Origin: Bacillus horti
GTDB taxonomy: Bacteria; Bacillota; Bacilli; Caldalkalibacillales; JCM-10596
Assembly: GCF_030813115.1 (NCBI RefSeq)
Contig: NZ_JAUSTY010000003.1
Location: 1 to 64,000, forward strand
Direction of reading: 5' to 3'
Length of the DNA: 64,000 nt
Under the pieces are notes generated by a model. The model was given only the letters and a program-made list of their open reading frames with translations. It was not told the DNA's origin and did not search any database. This document shows, one piece after another, positions 25,654 to 35,204 of this stretch. The first letter of the stretch is position 1. Each line of letters begins with the position of its first letter. Both the position numbers and the translations under genes were made by a program.

Positions 25654-27081
25654 ATGTTCGGCATTTATCTAAGTCCAACAGCAGAGCTGTCTAAAACGGC
25701 ACAGCTATGTAGTCAAATTCGCAAAAAAATAGAAAAGGGAGAGCTTAGTAGTGGAACTCGTCTTCCTCCTACACGTAAGCTTGCCCAAGAGCTTGGGATT
25801 GCTCGAAATGTTGTCATCGACGCTTATGAGCAACTGGTTGCCGAAGGTTATCTGATCGGCCACGCTGGCTCAGGTACGTATGTAGCTGATGGCATCCTCT
25901 CTTTTACTTCAAGTGGCGTTCAACCTGAAGTTACGGTCGAAGCAAGTGAGCCCCAAGGAGAGTCCAAGGAATTACGGGAACAACAGGAGGATATGATTGA
26001 ATTTGGAATAGGAACCCCGGATTTAGAGAGCTTTCCTGACACATTGTGGTCTAAGTATTTAAAGGCCGCTGTGGTGGAATCGTCGCGCGCTCTATTTGAT
26101 TATGGAGATAGTAGGGGAGAAGAGGAGCTCAGAGTGGAAATTTGTGCTTATTTGTACCGCACGAGAGGAATGCGCTGCCACCCTGAGCAGGTCATGATTA
26201 CGTCTGGCTCCTCGGAAGGGATTTCCTTGATCGCAACGGCGCTGCGCGCACAATATCATTCCATATATTTAGAAGATCCGACAATAGAGTTTACGTATCA
26301 TATCTTTAAACAGAATCAGTATCAAATCGCTCCAGTAGATGTGGATGAATCTGGCATGGAGCTGCATGAGCTAGACGATTTTGCTGACCGTCATCTGCTT
26401 CTTCTGACACCCTCTCATCAATTTCCGACCGGTGGCATATTACCGATCCAACGAAGGCAGCAAGCCGTTCGAATGGTAGAGAGAGCAGATTCTTACATCA
26501 TTGAAGATGATTACGATGGCGATTTTCGTTTGAAGGGGATTCCGATTCCACCGATATATTCCCTTAGCCCTGAAAGAGTCCTATACGTGGGGACCTTTAG
26601 CAAGACCCTTGCCCCCGGCCTCCGTTTGGGTTTCATTGTCCTTCCACAACACTTGATTAAGCGATTTGCACAGCTGAGAGAAGAGCTAAATCTACGCACA
26701 CCAACTGTACCCCAAATAGCGTTAGCTCGCTTTATGCGAGATGGTCGTCTGGATCGCCATATCCATAAAATGAAAAAGCTCTACCGTCAACGGCGCACGC
26801 TGTTAATCAGTGCTTTGAAGCAGCATTTTGGCAAGAGGGCGAGAATTATTGGGGATGAAGCAGGGATGCATATGCGTGTAGAATTTCCTGAGGGTCCCTT
26901 TCTTGATGATTGGCAGGAATCTATAGCTTACGGAGTTAAGGTACATAGTGTAGAAGAATATAGTCTTGTAAAAGGCAAGCATCTTCATCAGATCGTACTA
27001 GGATACGGAAATGTACAAGAGCACGACATTCAAAAAGGGATAGAGAGACTGTATCAATTTTATGTCGACAAAGCTCAGTAG
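25654..27081 (+). CDS. MocR-type regulator (GntR plus aminotransferase-like domain)
   Basis: A 475-residue fusion. Residues about 12-80 form the GntR domain (GTRLPPTRKLAQELGIARNVVIDAYEQLVAEGYL); a linker rich in Glu and Ser follows, then an aminotransferase domain with ITSGSSEGISLIATAL, the Asp of YIIEDDYDGDFR and the PLP lysine of YVGTFSKTLAPGLRLGF. PdxR-like members control vitamin B6 genes, others control amine metabolism; no pdx genes are nearby. Divergent from the aldo/keto reductase gene. ATG with GGAGGTGGGG upstream. Confidence 0.9.
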   Translation: MFGIYLSPTAELSKTAQLCSQIRKKIEKGELSSGTRLPPTRKLAQELGIARNVVIDAYEQLVAEGYLIGHAGSGTYVADGILSFTSSGVQPEVTVEASEPQGESKELREQQEDMIEFGIGTPDLESFPDTLWSKYLKAAVVESSRALFDYGDSRGEEELRVEICAYLYRTRGMRCHPEQVMITSGSSEGISLIATALRAQYHSIYLEDPTIEFTYHIFKQNQYQIAPVDVDESGMELHELDDFADRHLLLLTPSHQFPTGGILPIQRRQQAVRMVERADSYIIEDDYDGDFRLKGIPIPPIYSLSPERVLYVGTFSKTLAPGLRLGFIVLPQHLIKRFAQLREELNLRTPTVPQIALARFMRDGRLDRHIHKMKKLYRQRRTLLISALKQHFGKRARIIGDEAGMHMRVEFPEGPFLDDWQESIAYGVKVHSVEEYSLVKGKHLHQIVLGYGNVQEHDIQKGIERLYQFYVDKAQ

Positions 27082-27085
27082 GAGA

Positions 27086-27133
27086 AAAGGCACCCCAATG
27101 TGTAACGAAAGTTGCCATATTGAGGTGCTTTCC
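27086..27133. terminator. Bidirectional terminator between convergent genes
   Basis: AAAGGCACCCCAAT pairs with ATTGAGGTGCTTT; on either strand it ends in a T-rich tract. It separates the plus-strand MocR gene from the minus-strand VOC gene. Confidence 0.75.
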
Positions 27134-27163
27134 TTGATTAAATAGCCATTCATTAAATAAGAA

Positions 27164-27550
27164 CTACTTTACCTTTACTTCGCTCATTAGGGCATGAATG
27201 TTGTTTTCGGTGTCCTTAAAAAACACCATCCATGTTTCTGTATCTCCCATTTTCGCTACAGCATGAGGCTCATCAATAAAGGCTACTCCTTTGTCATTAA
27301 GCGCAGCAAAGGATGCCTGAATATCCTCGACCTGAAAATAGATCACGGAGCTCGCATGAGCAAACTGCTCTTTTTCCGGGAGGCTTAGCAGAAGGCGAAT
27401 CCCTTGACAGTCAAAAAAGGCCATCGTAGATGTGCTGAAAAGCAAAGGCAAACCCAGCAGTTCCTTATAGAAATGAATAGCCCTCTCCATATCCTCTCGG
27501 ACAGGTACTGATATTTGTCCAATTTTTTGAATGATCGTGTGCTGAGTCAT
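27164..27550 (-). CDS. VOC-superfamily (glyoxalase/bleomycin-resistance-fold) protein
   Basis: A 128-residue single-domain protein with the paired beta-alpha-beta-beta-beta fold: QISVPVREDMERAIHFYKELLGLPL, then FFDCQGIRLLLSLP, IYFQVEDIQASFAAL and the tail ETWMVFFKDTENNIHALMSEV with a terminal-strand metal-type ligand pattern. Members are glyoxalases, dioxygenases or drug-binding proteins, and which one cannot be told. It follows the AraC-type gene by 78 bases and is probably the last gene of the long minus-strand operon starting at 36812. ATG with AAGGAGGAA upstream. Confidence 0.87.
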   Translation of the reverse strand: MTQHTIIQKIGQISVPVREDMERAIHFYKELLGLPLLFSTSTMAFFDCQGIRLLLSLPEKEQFAHASSVIYFQVEDIQASFAALNDKGVAFIDEPHAVAKMGDTETWMVFFKDTENNIHALMSEVKVK

Positions 27551-27628
27551 ATAACATTCCTCCTTCTCTTTAAAAGTGAGCTATGTTCTACGTTTACTCA
27601 CTTATACTTTAATCATATAGCAAGTTAA

Positions 27629-28498
27629 TTAGGGATTCTTATCCGATATCACCTTTTTGCGATACTGGAGGGGAGAGAGGCCAACGTGTTTCTTAAACAT
27701 TTTACTAAATGAAACAGGATTTGAATAACCGAGTCTAAACGTAAGTTCAGTCATAGGGAGCTCTGTGTTCTCTAGCAACTGAAGGGCTTTTTTTACTCTC
27801 AGTTCTGAAACATGCTGAAATGGAGAACGCCCAAACACCTCAGTATAGCTTCTTAAAAGGTGATTTGGTGAGACACAAGCGACCCTAGCTATTTGCTCTA
27901 GAGTAAGGGAGGCTTGATCAAAGAAGGCTAGAATATAGTCATGAGCAAGGCTTACACGCTTAAAAAGTTCTTCACGTGTCGCTGTGCGCAAGGCGCTCAG
28001 GGAATGGGTGGCCTCAAGAGTATGGCTGTGAATCTGGAGGATGCGTTGCATGATGTTATAATATTGCTGCTCCATCCAAACGGGCTCGTCCTCATCCTCG
28101 TCTAGATTGCTTTTTAACTGTAGCATCAAAGCGGACAAAAGAGGATCATGCGGATATGTTTTTTCAAAAAACTGAACGGGAGAAGCTGAGGTTTGATAGG
28201 GATCAGTGAGAAGCTGATCAGTAGATAAGCGAGAGCTTTGTTGGACTTCATCAGCAAGCCCATCCTTAAAAAACAGACAAAAGGAATCAATATCCTTCTC
28301 CTGCTCAATCGCTAAGCTATAAGGACCTTCATTAAGTAAAAGATATCTGTCTTGCTCAACGGCAAAAAAGCCCTGGTTTACTCGATAATGAGCACGTCCA
28401 TGGCGAAACGTTTTAATAGAAAGCTGCCCGTTTCCTTCCCAATAGAATTCCCGGCTACTAGCTTGTAAGACATAGTTAATGGAAGATTTGTGATTCAT
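27629..28498 (-). CDS. AraC-family transcriptional regulator
   Basis: A 289-residue regulator. The N-terminal half is a cupin-like sensing domain (WEGNGQLSIKTFRHGRAHYRVN). The C-terminal 100 residues are the AraC double helix-turn-helix: LTLEQIARVACVSPNHLLRSY and MTELTFRLGYSNPVSFSKMFKKHVGLSPLQYR. Its ATG overlaps the stop of the preceding regulator gene (ATGA), so the two are coupled. Placed within the peptide importer operon, it may control it, though a divergent or distant target is equally possible. Confidence 0.9.
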   Translation of the reverse strand: MNHKSSINYVLQASSREFYWEGNGQLSIKTFRHGRAHYRVNQGFFAVEQDRYLLLNEGPYSLAIEQEKDIDSFCLFFKDGLADEVQQSSRLSTDQLLTDPYQTSASPVQFFEKTYPHDPLLSALMLQLKSNLDEDEDEPVWMEQQYYNIMQRILQIHSHTLEATHSLSALRTATREELFKRVSLAHDYILAFFDQASLTLEQIARVACVSPNHLLRSYTEVFGRSPFQHVSELRVKKALQLLENTELPMTELTFRLGYSNPVSFSKMFKKHVGLSPLQYRKKVISDKNP

Positions 28499-29835
28499 GC
28501 GTGCTCCTTTTCCAAGTCGTTCAGTTGATATAAAGCTGTAGGACGACCTCGAGGTGTTAATTGCTCCTCCCCAATCACTCTAGCTAACTCTGCAGTGACC
28601 ATATTTTTGATGAAACGTTCTGCACTACGGCGACTGATTTGCATATACTCTGCCAGCTGGGTGGCTGAGAAAGGCTTATAGCTTGTCATTCTATGGAATT
28701 CTACTATTTTCCTAGCGTTCTGAATGTTAATCCCGCTCTTTTGACTAATGAACAATAAATAGTCGCTTGAGGTAGAGCCATGATCATGGACCCCTTCTAC
28801 AGAATGACTCGTTAAAGGTCCTAAAAGCCTCTTATCTGCATTCACAAGATACGCACAGTATTTATCGCGGTTGTCAGCGGAATACTTTAGAGCCAGCTGA
28901 GCGTTATTTTCGGCTTCTTTTGTCGTTAATCCAAAACCAAAACCGATATTGACCTTTATATTTAATAGTTTTTTAATCTTAGTAAGAATAGGAAGGAAGC
29001 GGTATTGATTTGTAATCATTTCAAAAGGACCCTTGGTGCTATAAATGATGAACTCTTCCTTCCCTACTTTTTGAATGGAAGCATTAATTTCTGCACTGAA
29101 ATCTAAAAGTAGCTGATGCAGCACTAAAGAACTGTGCTCAGCTAAATAACTCCCCTTATCTGTGAGAAGGGCTTGATACTGATGGATGGACACAATTCCA
29201 ACGGCTATCTGTGCTTTTTTACTTAGCTCCAGCTCTCCAAACATGATGGCACGTCTAAGGGTATCCATAATGGTTTTTTTGGGATGTATCATGCGAATGA
29301 CAGGGATCTCTTTCCGCTTCAGCTCAGCATAGACGTTACTTATGGACGTAATGGCCATCTGAATCTTTCCATCGAGCCATAGCTTTTCATGAAATTGTAC
29401 CACTTCTTTATCGTTTAACCTGCCCTCTAGATCATAATAATGGCTAAGATTCTGGATATAAACATCCTTCATATCCAAAGATAGCTCATCAAGGACGTCC
29501 TCCATATTAACGGCATCGGTGATATCCATGGAAAACTGAGTACAATTTAACTGATGGATAGCTTTAAAAAGGACCAAAGATATCATATATTCATCAACTG
29601 GAATAAAAACAGCTGGAATCTTTTTCTCTTGAATGGCCTTCTTTGAGTGCATATAAGGCAACGGGCCAGTAAATAGTAGAACGTCCACATTCGTAGCACG
29701 CTGAACCAGCTGGGGGCTTTCTTCAATTTTATGATAGATATAAGGGATAAACTCAATGCCTTCAAAATGAGCTGCAAATCTCGTTACTTGCTCTATCATT
29801 TGTTCTGAACCGAAGGCGGCAAGCCTGATTTTCAT
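28495..29835 (-). CDS. Multidomain transcriptional regulator with GGDEF-like core and C-terminal helix-turn-helix
   Basis: A 446-residue cytoplasmic regulator. The N-terminal 200 residues (IRLAAFGSEQMIEQV, NVDVLLFTGPLPY, IPAVFIPVDEYMISLVLFKA) look like a PrpR/periplasmic-binding-like sensing domain. A middle part (QIAVGIVSIHQYQALL, VGKEEFIIYS, VNIGFGFGLTTKEAENNAQLAL) resembles a nucleotidyl-cyclase/GGDEF fold that lacks the GGDEF active-site motif, so it probably binds rather than makes a nucleotide. The last 60 residues are a winged helix (YMQISRRSAERFIKNMVTAE, GRPTALYQL). ATG 29833-29835 has TAGGAGGAAAAC upstream; the longer frame to 29907 overlaps the CapA gene. Function in peptide-uptake control is inferred from the operon. 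Confidence 0.72.
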   Translation of the reverse strand: MKIRLAAFGSEQMIEQVTRFAAHFEGIEFIPYIYHKIEESPQLVQRATNVDVLLFTGPLPYMHSKKAIQEKKIPAVFIPVDEYMISLVLFKAIHQLNCTQFSMDITDAVNMEDVLDELSLDMKDVYIQNLSHYYDLEGRLNDKEVVQFHEKLWLDGKIQMAITSISNVYAELKRKEIPVIRMIHPKKTIMDTLRRAIMFGELELSKKAQIAVGIVSIHQYQALLTDKGSYLAEHSSLVLHQLLLDFSAEINASIQKVGKEEFIIYSTKGPFEMITNQYRFLPILTKIKKLLNIKVNIGFGFGLTTKEAENNAQLALKYSADNRDKYCAYLVNADKRLLGPLTSHSVEGVHDHGSTSSDYLLFISQKSGINIQNARKIVEFHRMTSYKPFSATQLAEYMQISRRSAERFIKNMVTAELARVIGEEQLTPRGRPTALYQLNDLEKEHA

Positions 29836-29875
29836 CGTTTTCCTCCTAAACCTTATCTGGCAAGTCAAAAGAATG

Positions 29876-31294
29876 CTAGAGATGAATGATCCCTTTTCCG
29901 GTTTCATCTATATGTATGGTCGTATTAAATTCCTTTGACAGAGCACTAAACCTGTTCATAATTTCAATTCCTGTTTTTGCATCGGATAAATACGGTCTAC
30001 CTCGCTTGTAAGGAGTGTCTCCCCGCGTTAGGGATACGGGATGAAGCTCAATGCTTTGCAAGCGCCCATCCTTGATCTGACAAATCGGCATGATCGTTTC
30101 CCAATAAACGGCGTTTCCAGGAAATCCTTTTCGTCCATTGTCACTTCGTAGTCTAAATATTTCGCTTGGCGTAAGGGTTGAATCTACATTAAAGCGCTTG
30201 TACGAATCCTCTGGTAGCTTAAACACCAACTCATTATGTCCAATAAAGTTCCCCAAGCTGTAAAAGATCGGCTTTCCTTTGTAGATTTCCAGTCCTTTAA
30301 GCAGGTGAGGTCCATGTCCAACCACAACATCAGCCCCCTCATCAATCATGCGATGAGTAAATTCCCTGATAAACTCAGCAGGCTGTTCCTTCACCTGTCC
30401 TTGTTCATGCGCATGCAGGCTGACAATCACAACGTCTGCTCTAGCCCTAGCTTCCTTCACCCATTTGGCCATATCCTGCATATCCTTCGTGCTCGTTTTC
30501 GTCCGCACCTTTGGGGTATCGGAGGCACTAAATAGGGCATTCATTGTACCTGCTACTCTTAGGTTTGTATCGACAAAGGGAAATAGCTTTTTATTTGTGG
30601 GATCAGAGCCGAATCCAAGCTTTACAAAGTTTTGCCGCTGCTCCTCAAGCCCCAAATCCTGATAGATTTCCTTTAGAGCATGCAGCTGCTTTTCCGTTAC
30701 TTCATATTCTACCTCAAATTTTAGTGGGTTGACGCCTGGTCTGCCTTGTACTTCTGGGCGCTGCTCTCCTGCTGCCTGCTCATCAAAAAAGGTAGAGGTG
30801 CAGGACAGCAGAGCTACGGTTCCTCCTGAAACGGAATGGTACACGGGCATTCTGGCTTCCGTAAGGTTTTTCCCAATGCCAGCGTAGGATAGCTGTCTTT
30901 CTTCTAATTCCTGAATCGTTGACAAAAGCCCGTCCACTCCGTAATCTAAAGCGTGGTTATTGGCACAGGAATATAGATTAAAGCCGATATCCATCAAATC
31001 ATCGAGAACATAGGAGTGTGCGGCAAAGTGTGCCCCATCACTACGGGCGGCTGGATGACCGACAAAGTTGTTGGGCAGAACCTCTAGATTAGTAAAAGCA
31101 ACGTCTGCTTCTTTTATTTTTTGATAGAGATTTACCGTTTGCTCATCCTGGTGCATGGATATTCGTCTAGCAATAATACTATCACCAGTTAATGCTATAT
31201 TAAACCGATTAGGGCTGTTACTATTCAAATTCTCCATCTCCTTCAAATTACCTGTTTTGTCTGAGTCTATTTCTTTTGGATGTCTTATGGACAA
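29876..31294 (-). CDS. CapA-family metallophosphatase-like protein (poly-gamma-glutamate type)
   Basis: A protein of up to 472 residues with the CapA/PgsA calcineurin-like fold: IALTGDSIIARRIS, FTNLEVLPNNFVGHPA, CANNHALDYGVDGLLST, VVIVSLHAHEQG, VVVGHGPHLLKGLEIY and PIFYSLGNFIGH, which together supply the metal ligands. CapA proteins take part in poly-gamma-glutamate synthesis or transport, but this one has no signal peptide or membrane anchor and no pgsBC partners, so a hydrolase acting inside the cell on an imported compound is an alternative. The start is unclear: TTG 31294 has a poor ribosome site, TTG 31228 has GAAGGAG nine bases upstream. Within the importer operon, 18 bases or more after the OppF-like gene. 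Confidence 0.82.
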   Translation of the reverse strand: MSIRHPKEIDSDKTGNLKEMENLNSNSPNRFNIALTGDSIIARRISMHQDEQTVNLYQKIKEADVAFTNLEVLPNNFVGHPAARSDGAHFAAHSYVLDDLMDIGFNLYSCANNHALDYGVDGLLSTIQELEERQLSYAGIGKNLTEARMPVYHSVSGGTVALLSCTSTFFDEQAAGEQRPEVQGRPGVNPLKFEVEYEVTEKQLHALKEIYQDLGLEEQRQNFVKLGFGSDPTNKKLFPFVDTNLRVAGTMNALFSASDTPKVRTKTSTKDMQDMAKWVKEARARADVVIVSLHAHEQGQVKEQPAEFIREFTHRMIDEGADVVVGHGPHLLKGLEIYKGKPIFYSLGNFIGHNELVFKLPEDSYKRFNVDSTLTPSEIFRLRSDNGRKGFPGNAVYWETIMPICQIKDGRLQSIELHPVSLTRGDTPYKRGRPYLSDAKTGIEIMNRFSALSKEFNTTIHIDETGKGIIHL

Positions 31295-31312
31295 CGTGTA
31301 GCCCTAGTTGTC

Positions 31313-32302
31313 CTACATGTCATCGTACAAATGACAAGCTACACGATGTCCGTTTTCCTTCGTCTCCAAAGCGGGGATGTCCGTCTTGCAGCGTTCCATC
31401 ACATAAGGGCAACGGGTATGAAAGACGCACCCTGATGGTGGATTAATGGGAGAGGGAATCTCGCCCTTCAAAGCAATCCTTTCTCGTTTTTGCTTTGGGT
31501 CCGCTATAGGGACGGCAGATATCAGTGCCTTTGTATAAGGGTGAAGTGGGTCTTTATATAAATCATCTGTTTTCGCTTCCTCGATAATATGACCTAGGTA
31601 CATCACGCCAACCCGATCGGAAATATGCCGAACGACACTTAAATCATGGGCTACAAATAAATAGGTCAGTTTAAACTCTTCCTGAACCTCCTCTAGGAGG
31701 TTGATGACCTGAGACTGAATGGAAACATCTAAAGCAGATACCGGTTCATCGCAAATGACGATCTTCGGATTTAAGATTAAGGCTCGCGCTAGGCCAATCC
31801 TTTGCCGTTGTCCCCCTGAAAATTCATGAGGATACCTGTAATACTGGCTTTTTTGGAACCCTACTTTGTGCAGAAGCTCCATGACGAGCTCGGTTCTTAC
31901 TTTTTTAGAAGAGATACGATGGATGGCAAGGGATTCCTCTAACGTTTTTCCAATCCGCTTCTTGGGATTAAGAGCTGAATAGGGATCCTGAAAAACCATC
32001 TGTATCCGCTTCCTTACATCCCGTAGCTCTTTTTGATTCATTTGAAAAATATCCTGCTGATCAAGGAGGCATTCCCCAGCCGTAGGTTCTAGCAATCGCA
32101 AAATCGTTCTTCCTGTGGTGCTTTTTCCGCAGCCAGACTCACCTACTAGTCCATACGTTTCACCCTCAAACAGCGTAAAGCTTACATCATCTACAGCCTT
32201 CACATAGGACCTAGTACGTCCCAGAGGAGTGCGTATAGGAAAATACTTTTTTAAATTCTTAATGTCAAGAAGGGGCTGTTTATCTTCAATGTGGGGCTTC
32301 AC
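31313..32302 (-). CDS. Oligopeptide ABC importer ATPase, OppF family
   Basis: A 329-residue ATPase: Walker [14 protein letters not shown]-loop VFQDPYSALNP, signature FSGGQRQR, Walker B IVICDEPVSALD, H-loop FVAHD, and the C-terminal peptide-transporter cysteine region (GCVFHTRCPYVMERC). GTG at 32300-32302 is the likely start, with CAGGAGG eight bases upstream; it overlaps the end of the OppD-like gene by 17 bases. A longer open frame to 32413 is a shadow over that gene. Confidence 0.92.
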   Translation of the reverse strand: MKPHIEDKQPLLDIKNLKKYFPIRTPLGRTRSYVKAVDDVSFTLFEGETYGLVGESGCGKSTTGRTILRLLEPTAGECLLDQQDIFQMNQKELRDVRKRIQMVFQDPYSALNPKKRIGKTLEESLAIHRISSKKVRTELVMELLHKVGFQKSQYYRYPHEFSGGQRQRIGLARALILNPKIVICDEPVSALDVSIQSQVINLLEEVQEEFKLTYLFVAHDLSVVRHISDRVGVMYLGHIIEEAKTDDLYKDPLHPYTKALISAVPIADPKQKRERIALKGEIPSPINPPSGCVFHTRCPYVMERCKTDIPALETKENGHRVACHLYDDM

Positions 32303-33302
32303 TATGATCAGCCTCCTGTTTTTCAATCTTTTCGTAGTGCCAGCATCTAACGGCATGCTGCTCAGTGACGAAAGAAAATACGGGTTCTTCCTGGTGACAC
32401 TGTTCATCTGCATACTTGCATCTAGCTACAAATCTACAGCCTGTTGGTACGTCATGGAGGGTAGGCACCATCCCTTCGATCACGTGTAGCTTCTGCTCCC
32501 TGTCTCCATCCAATTGAGGAATCGAGCGCAGTAGTCCACGTGTATAGGGATGTAGAGGACGATCAAATAACTCTTCAACCTCCGCTTCCTCTATCACTTG
32601 CCCTAAATACATCACAATCACTCTGGAACAGACTTCAGCAACAACTCCAAGGTCATGAGTAATCATGATGGTCGCCATATTGAGTTCATTTTTCAAGTCC
32701 TCCAGCACCTCAAGAATCTGAGCCTGGGTGGTCACATCCAACGCTGTGGTTGGCTCATCGGCGATGAGTAGAGTGGGACGGCAGGCTAACGCTAGGGCAA
32801 TCATGGCCCGCTGGCGCATGCCACCAGATAGCTCATGGGGGTACTGATGGACTCTTTTTTCAGGGGAAGGGATTCCTGTTAATTTGAGCATCTCAACCGC
32901 CTTTTGATAGGCGTTCTTCTTGGAGAGCTTTTGATGATTAACAAGTCCTTCGATAATTTGGTTACCAACGGTATACACGGGGTTTAGAGAGCTCATCGGG
33001 TCTTGAAAAATCATGGAGATCTTGTTTCCTCGAATATTCCTCATCTCGTCCTCACTCATCTGCAGGAGGTTTTCACCCTCATACAGGATTTCCCCTTCAT
33101 AGAAGACGCCTCCCTTTTCATTGAGTAAGCGCATAATCGACTCAGCCGTCACACTTTTCCCACAGCCAGATTCTCCTACAATCCCTAAAACCTCGCCCTT
33201 ATCTATATGGAAGGACACATGACTGACAGCGGTCACTCTTCCTTTTTCCGTGGGGAAATGTGTACAGAGCCCTTTGACCTGCAATAGATGATCCTTTTCC
33301 AC
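32286..33302 (-). CDS. Oligopeptide ABC importer ATPase, OppD family
   Basis: A 338-residue ATPase: Walker [15 protein letters not shown]-loop [16 protein letters not shown], signature LSGGMRQR, Walker [14 protein letters not shown]-loop MITHD, and a C-terminal cysteine segment ([15 protein letters not shown]). GTG start with GGGGGAAGG upstream, 17 bases after the OppC-like gene. Confidence 0.92.
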   Translation of the reverse strand: MEKDHLLQVKGLCTHFPTEKGRVTAVSHVSFHIDKGEVLGIVGESGCGKSVTAESIMRLLNEKGGVFYEGEILYEGENLLQMSEDEMRNIRGNKISMIFQDPMSSLNPVYTVGNQIIEGLVNHQKLSKKNAYQKAVEMLKLTGIPSPEKRVHQYPHELSGGMRQRAMIALALACRPTLLIADEPTTALDVTTQAQILEVLEDLKNELNMATIMITHDLGVVAEVCSRVIVMYLGQVIEEAEVEELFDRPLHPYTRGLLRSIPQLDGDREQKLHVIEGMVPTLHDVPTGCRFVARCKYADEQCHQEEPVFSFVTEQHAVRCWHYEKIEKQEADHSEAPH

Positions 33303-33319
33303 AGTTATCCTTCCCCCTC

Positions 33320-34219
33320 TTATTTTTTGGCTTTATTCGTATGTGGGTCTAATAAATCTCTTAATCCATCACCAAATAGATTTAATCCTAGTACGGTCAG
33401 CATGATGGCGATCCCAGGAAACACCGTCATCCACCAAGCATTAAAAATCACTAGCTTGCCGTCATATAAAATATTTCCCCAGCTCGGATTAGGAGCGGGA
33501 ATCCCAGCTCCTAAAAAGCTTAGGGCCGCTTCTGTGATGATCGTATCAGCGAAGATAAACGTGCACTGAATGATCAAAGGAGAAATCGTATTAGGGGCGA
33601 TATGCAGGGCGATAATTCTCAAAGAGCTTGCCCCTTGGGAGTGCAACGCCTCAATATACGTTTGTTCCCGGATGACTAGAGCAGATGAACGCACCACCCT
33701 AGCCACATATGGGGTAAACACAATGCTCAGGGCAATGATGACATTTTCCGTTCTGGAGCCCATCGTAGCCATGATAGCGATTGCTAGCAGAATAGCGGGA
33801 AAGGCCATTAACCCATCACATATGCGCATTAAAACATGATCCAATGCTCTATAGTAGGCGGATAAGAGTCCGATGATCATGCCCGCAACTCCGGTAATCA
33901 GGGTAACGGCTAAGCCGACACCAAAGGATACACGCGCTCCGTAGGCCACTCGACTAAGCACATCTCGTCCAAAATTATCTGTACCAAACCAGTGCTCCGC
34001 ACTAGGAGCCTTTAACCGCTCCGTAGGCACCATTTCTAATGGTCCATGCTGGACCAATAAAGGGGCAACTAACGCCAGCAGGAGGATCAGCAGAATAATA
34101 CAACTGCCAATGACAGCCATACGATTGGATAAGAAGCGTCGGACAGCGAGCTGGGATTGCTCCTTGCGCATAAGCTTTTTGATGTCATCGAGATTTTCTC
34201 GTTGTGGTAAGGCTTCCAT
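33320..34219 (-). CDS. Oligopeptide ABC importer permease, OppC family
   Basis: A 299-residue membrane protein: first helix MAVIGSCIILLILLLALVAP, the HWFGTDNFGRDVLSRVAYGAR segment typical of OppC/DppC, and the EAA loop IEALHSQGASSLRIIALHIAPN. ATG with GGAGGAGAGGAAC upstream; 13 bases after the OppB-like gene. Confidence 0.92.
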   Translation of the reverse strand: MEALPQRENLDDIKKLMRKEQSQLAVRRFLSNRMAVIGSCIILLILLLALVAPLLVQHGPLEMVPTERLKAPSAEHWFGTDNFGRDVLSRVAYGARVSFGVGLAVTLITGVAGMIIGLLSAYYRALDHVLMRICDGLMAFPAILLAIAIMATMGSRTENVIIALSIVFTPYVARVVRSSALVIREQTYIEALHSQGASSLRIIALHIAPNTISPLIIQCTFIFADTIITEAALSFLGAGIPAPNPSWGNILYDGKLVIFNAWWMTVFPGIAIMLTVLGLNLFGDGLRDLLDPHTNKAKK

Positions 34220-34232
34220 AGTTCCTCTCCTC

Positions 34233-35183
34233 CTACTTTCGACTTAGCCTTATTCTTGGGTCCAACACACCGTACAAAAGATCAATGACCAAATTGAGTA
34301 ACACGTAAGTAACAGCGATTAGAAGCACGACACCTTGGATGACCGCATAATCACGGCGCTCTACAGAATTCACAATGAGCTGCCCTAGACCGGGAATATT
34401 AAAGACCGTTTCAATAACGGCAGCCCCAGTGACTAGAACACCAAAGGTTTGACCAATAACGGTTAAAATCGGCATGGAAGCATTCCGTAAAGCATGCTTA
34501 TAGATAACAACCTTTTCTTTGAGCCCTTTTGATTTGGCTGTTTTGATATAGTTTTGATGAAATACATCAAGCATGGCTGAACGGGTCATTCTGGTAATGA
34601 GAGCGGCTTGCATAGCCCCCAGAGCGAGGGCCGGCATAATCAGATATTTCAAATGCTCTAGCATCCCGGCGCTTATTGGGCGATAGCCTGCAACGGGTAG
34701 CCAGCGTAATTGGACAGCTAAAAGCAACACTAAAAACAGCCCTAATAAAAAGCTAGGAACAGAAATCCCCACTAGCGAGAGACCCATCACCGATTGATCG
34801 GTCATTGTGCCCCGGCGAACAGCGGCCAGAATACCTAATGGAATAGCAATCAGAATGGCGATCACCTGAGCGATTAACGCTAGGGAAAACGTAGGTCCAA
34901 GATGGTTGAAAAAAGCTTCTACAACCGTTTCCCTCATAAACAATGAGCTCCCTAAGTCTCCTCGTAGTAGGCCACCTATCCATTCGAGAAATTGTTCGTG
35001 AACCGGTTTGTTTAAGCCTAGCTCCTCTCGAAGCTTGTTGACCTCTTGGGCCGATGCTTCAGGACCGAGAATGACGCTAGCAGGGTCACCAGGAGTGAGG
35101 AAGGTGATTGAAAAAACGACAACGGCCACAACGAGTAACACAGGGATGATGGAGAGAAGTCTCTTAAGGATATAACCTGTCAA
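34233..35183 (-). CDS. Oligopeptide ABC importer permease, OppB family
   Basis: A 316-residue membrane protein with six helices: VVFSITFLTPGDPASVILGPEA, LREELGLNKPVHEQFLEWIGG and the EAA loop YIKTAKSKGLKEKVVIYKHALRNA. TTG start with AGGGGGC upstream, 21 bases after the binding-protein gene. Confidence 0.92.
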   Translation of the reverse strand: MTGYILKRLLSIIPVLLVVAVVVFSITFLTPGDPASVILGPEASAQEVNKLREELGLNKPVHEQFLEWIGGLLRGDLGSSLFMRETVVEAFFNHLGPTFSLALIAQVIAILIAIPLGILAAVRRGTMTDQSVMGLSLVGISVPSFLLGLFLVLLLAVQLRWLPVAGYRPISAGMLEHLKYLIMPALALGAMQAALITRMTRSAMLDVFHQNYIKTAKSKGLKEKVVIYKHALRNASMPILTVIGQTFGVLVTGAAVIETVFNIPGLGQLIVNSVERRDYAVIQGVVLLIAVTYVLLNLVIDLLYGVLDPRIRLSRK

Positions 35184-35204
35184 CTGTATTGCCCCCTAAC
35201 TCTT

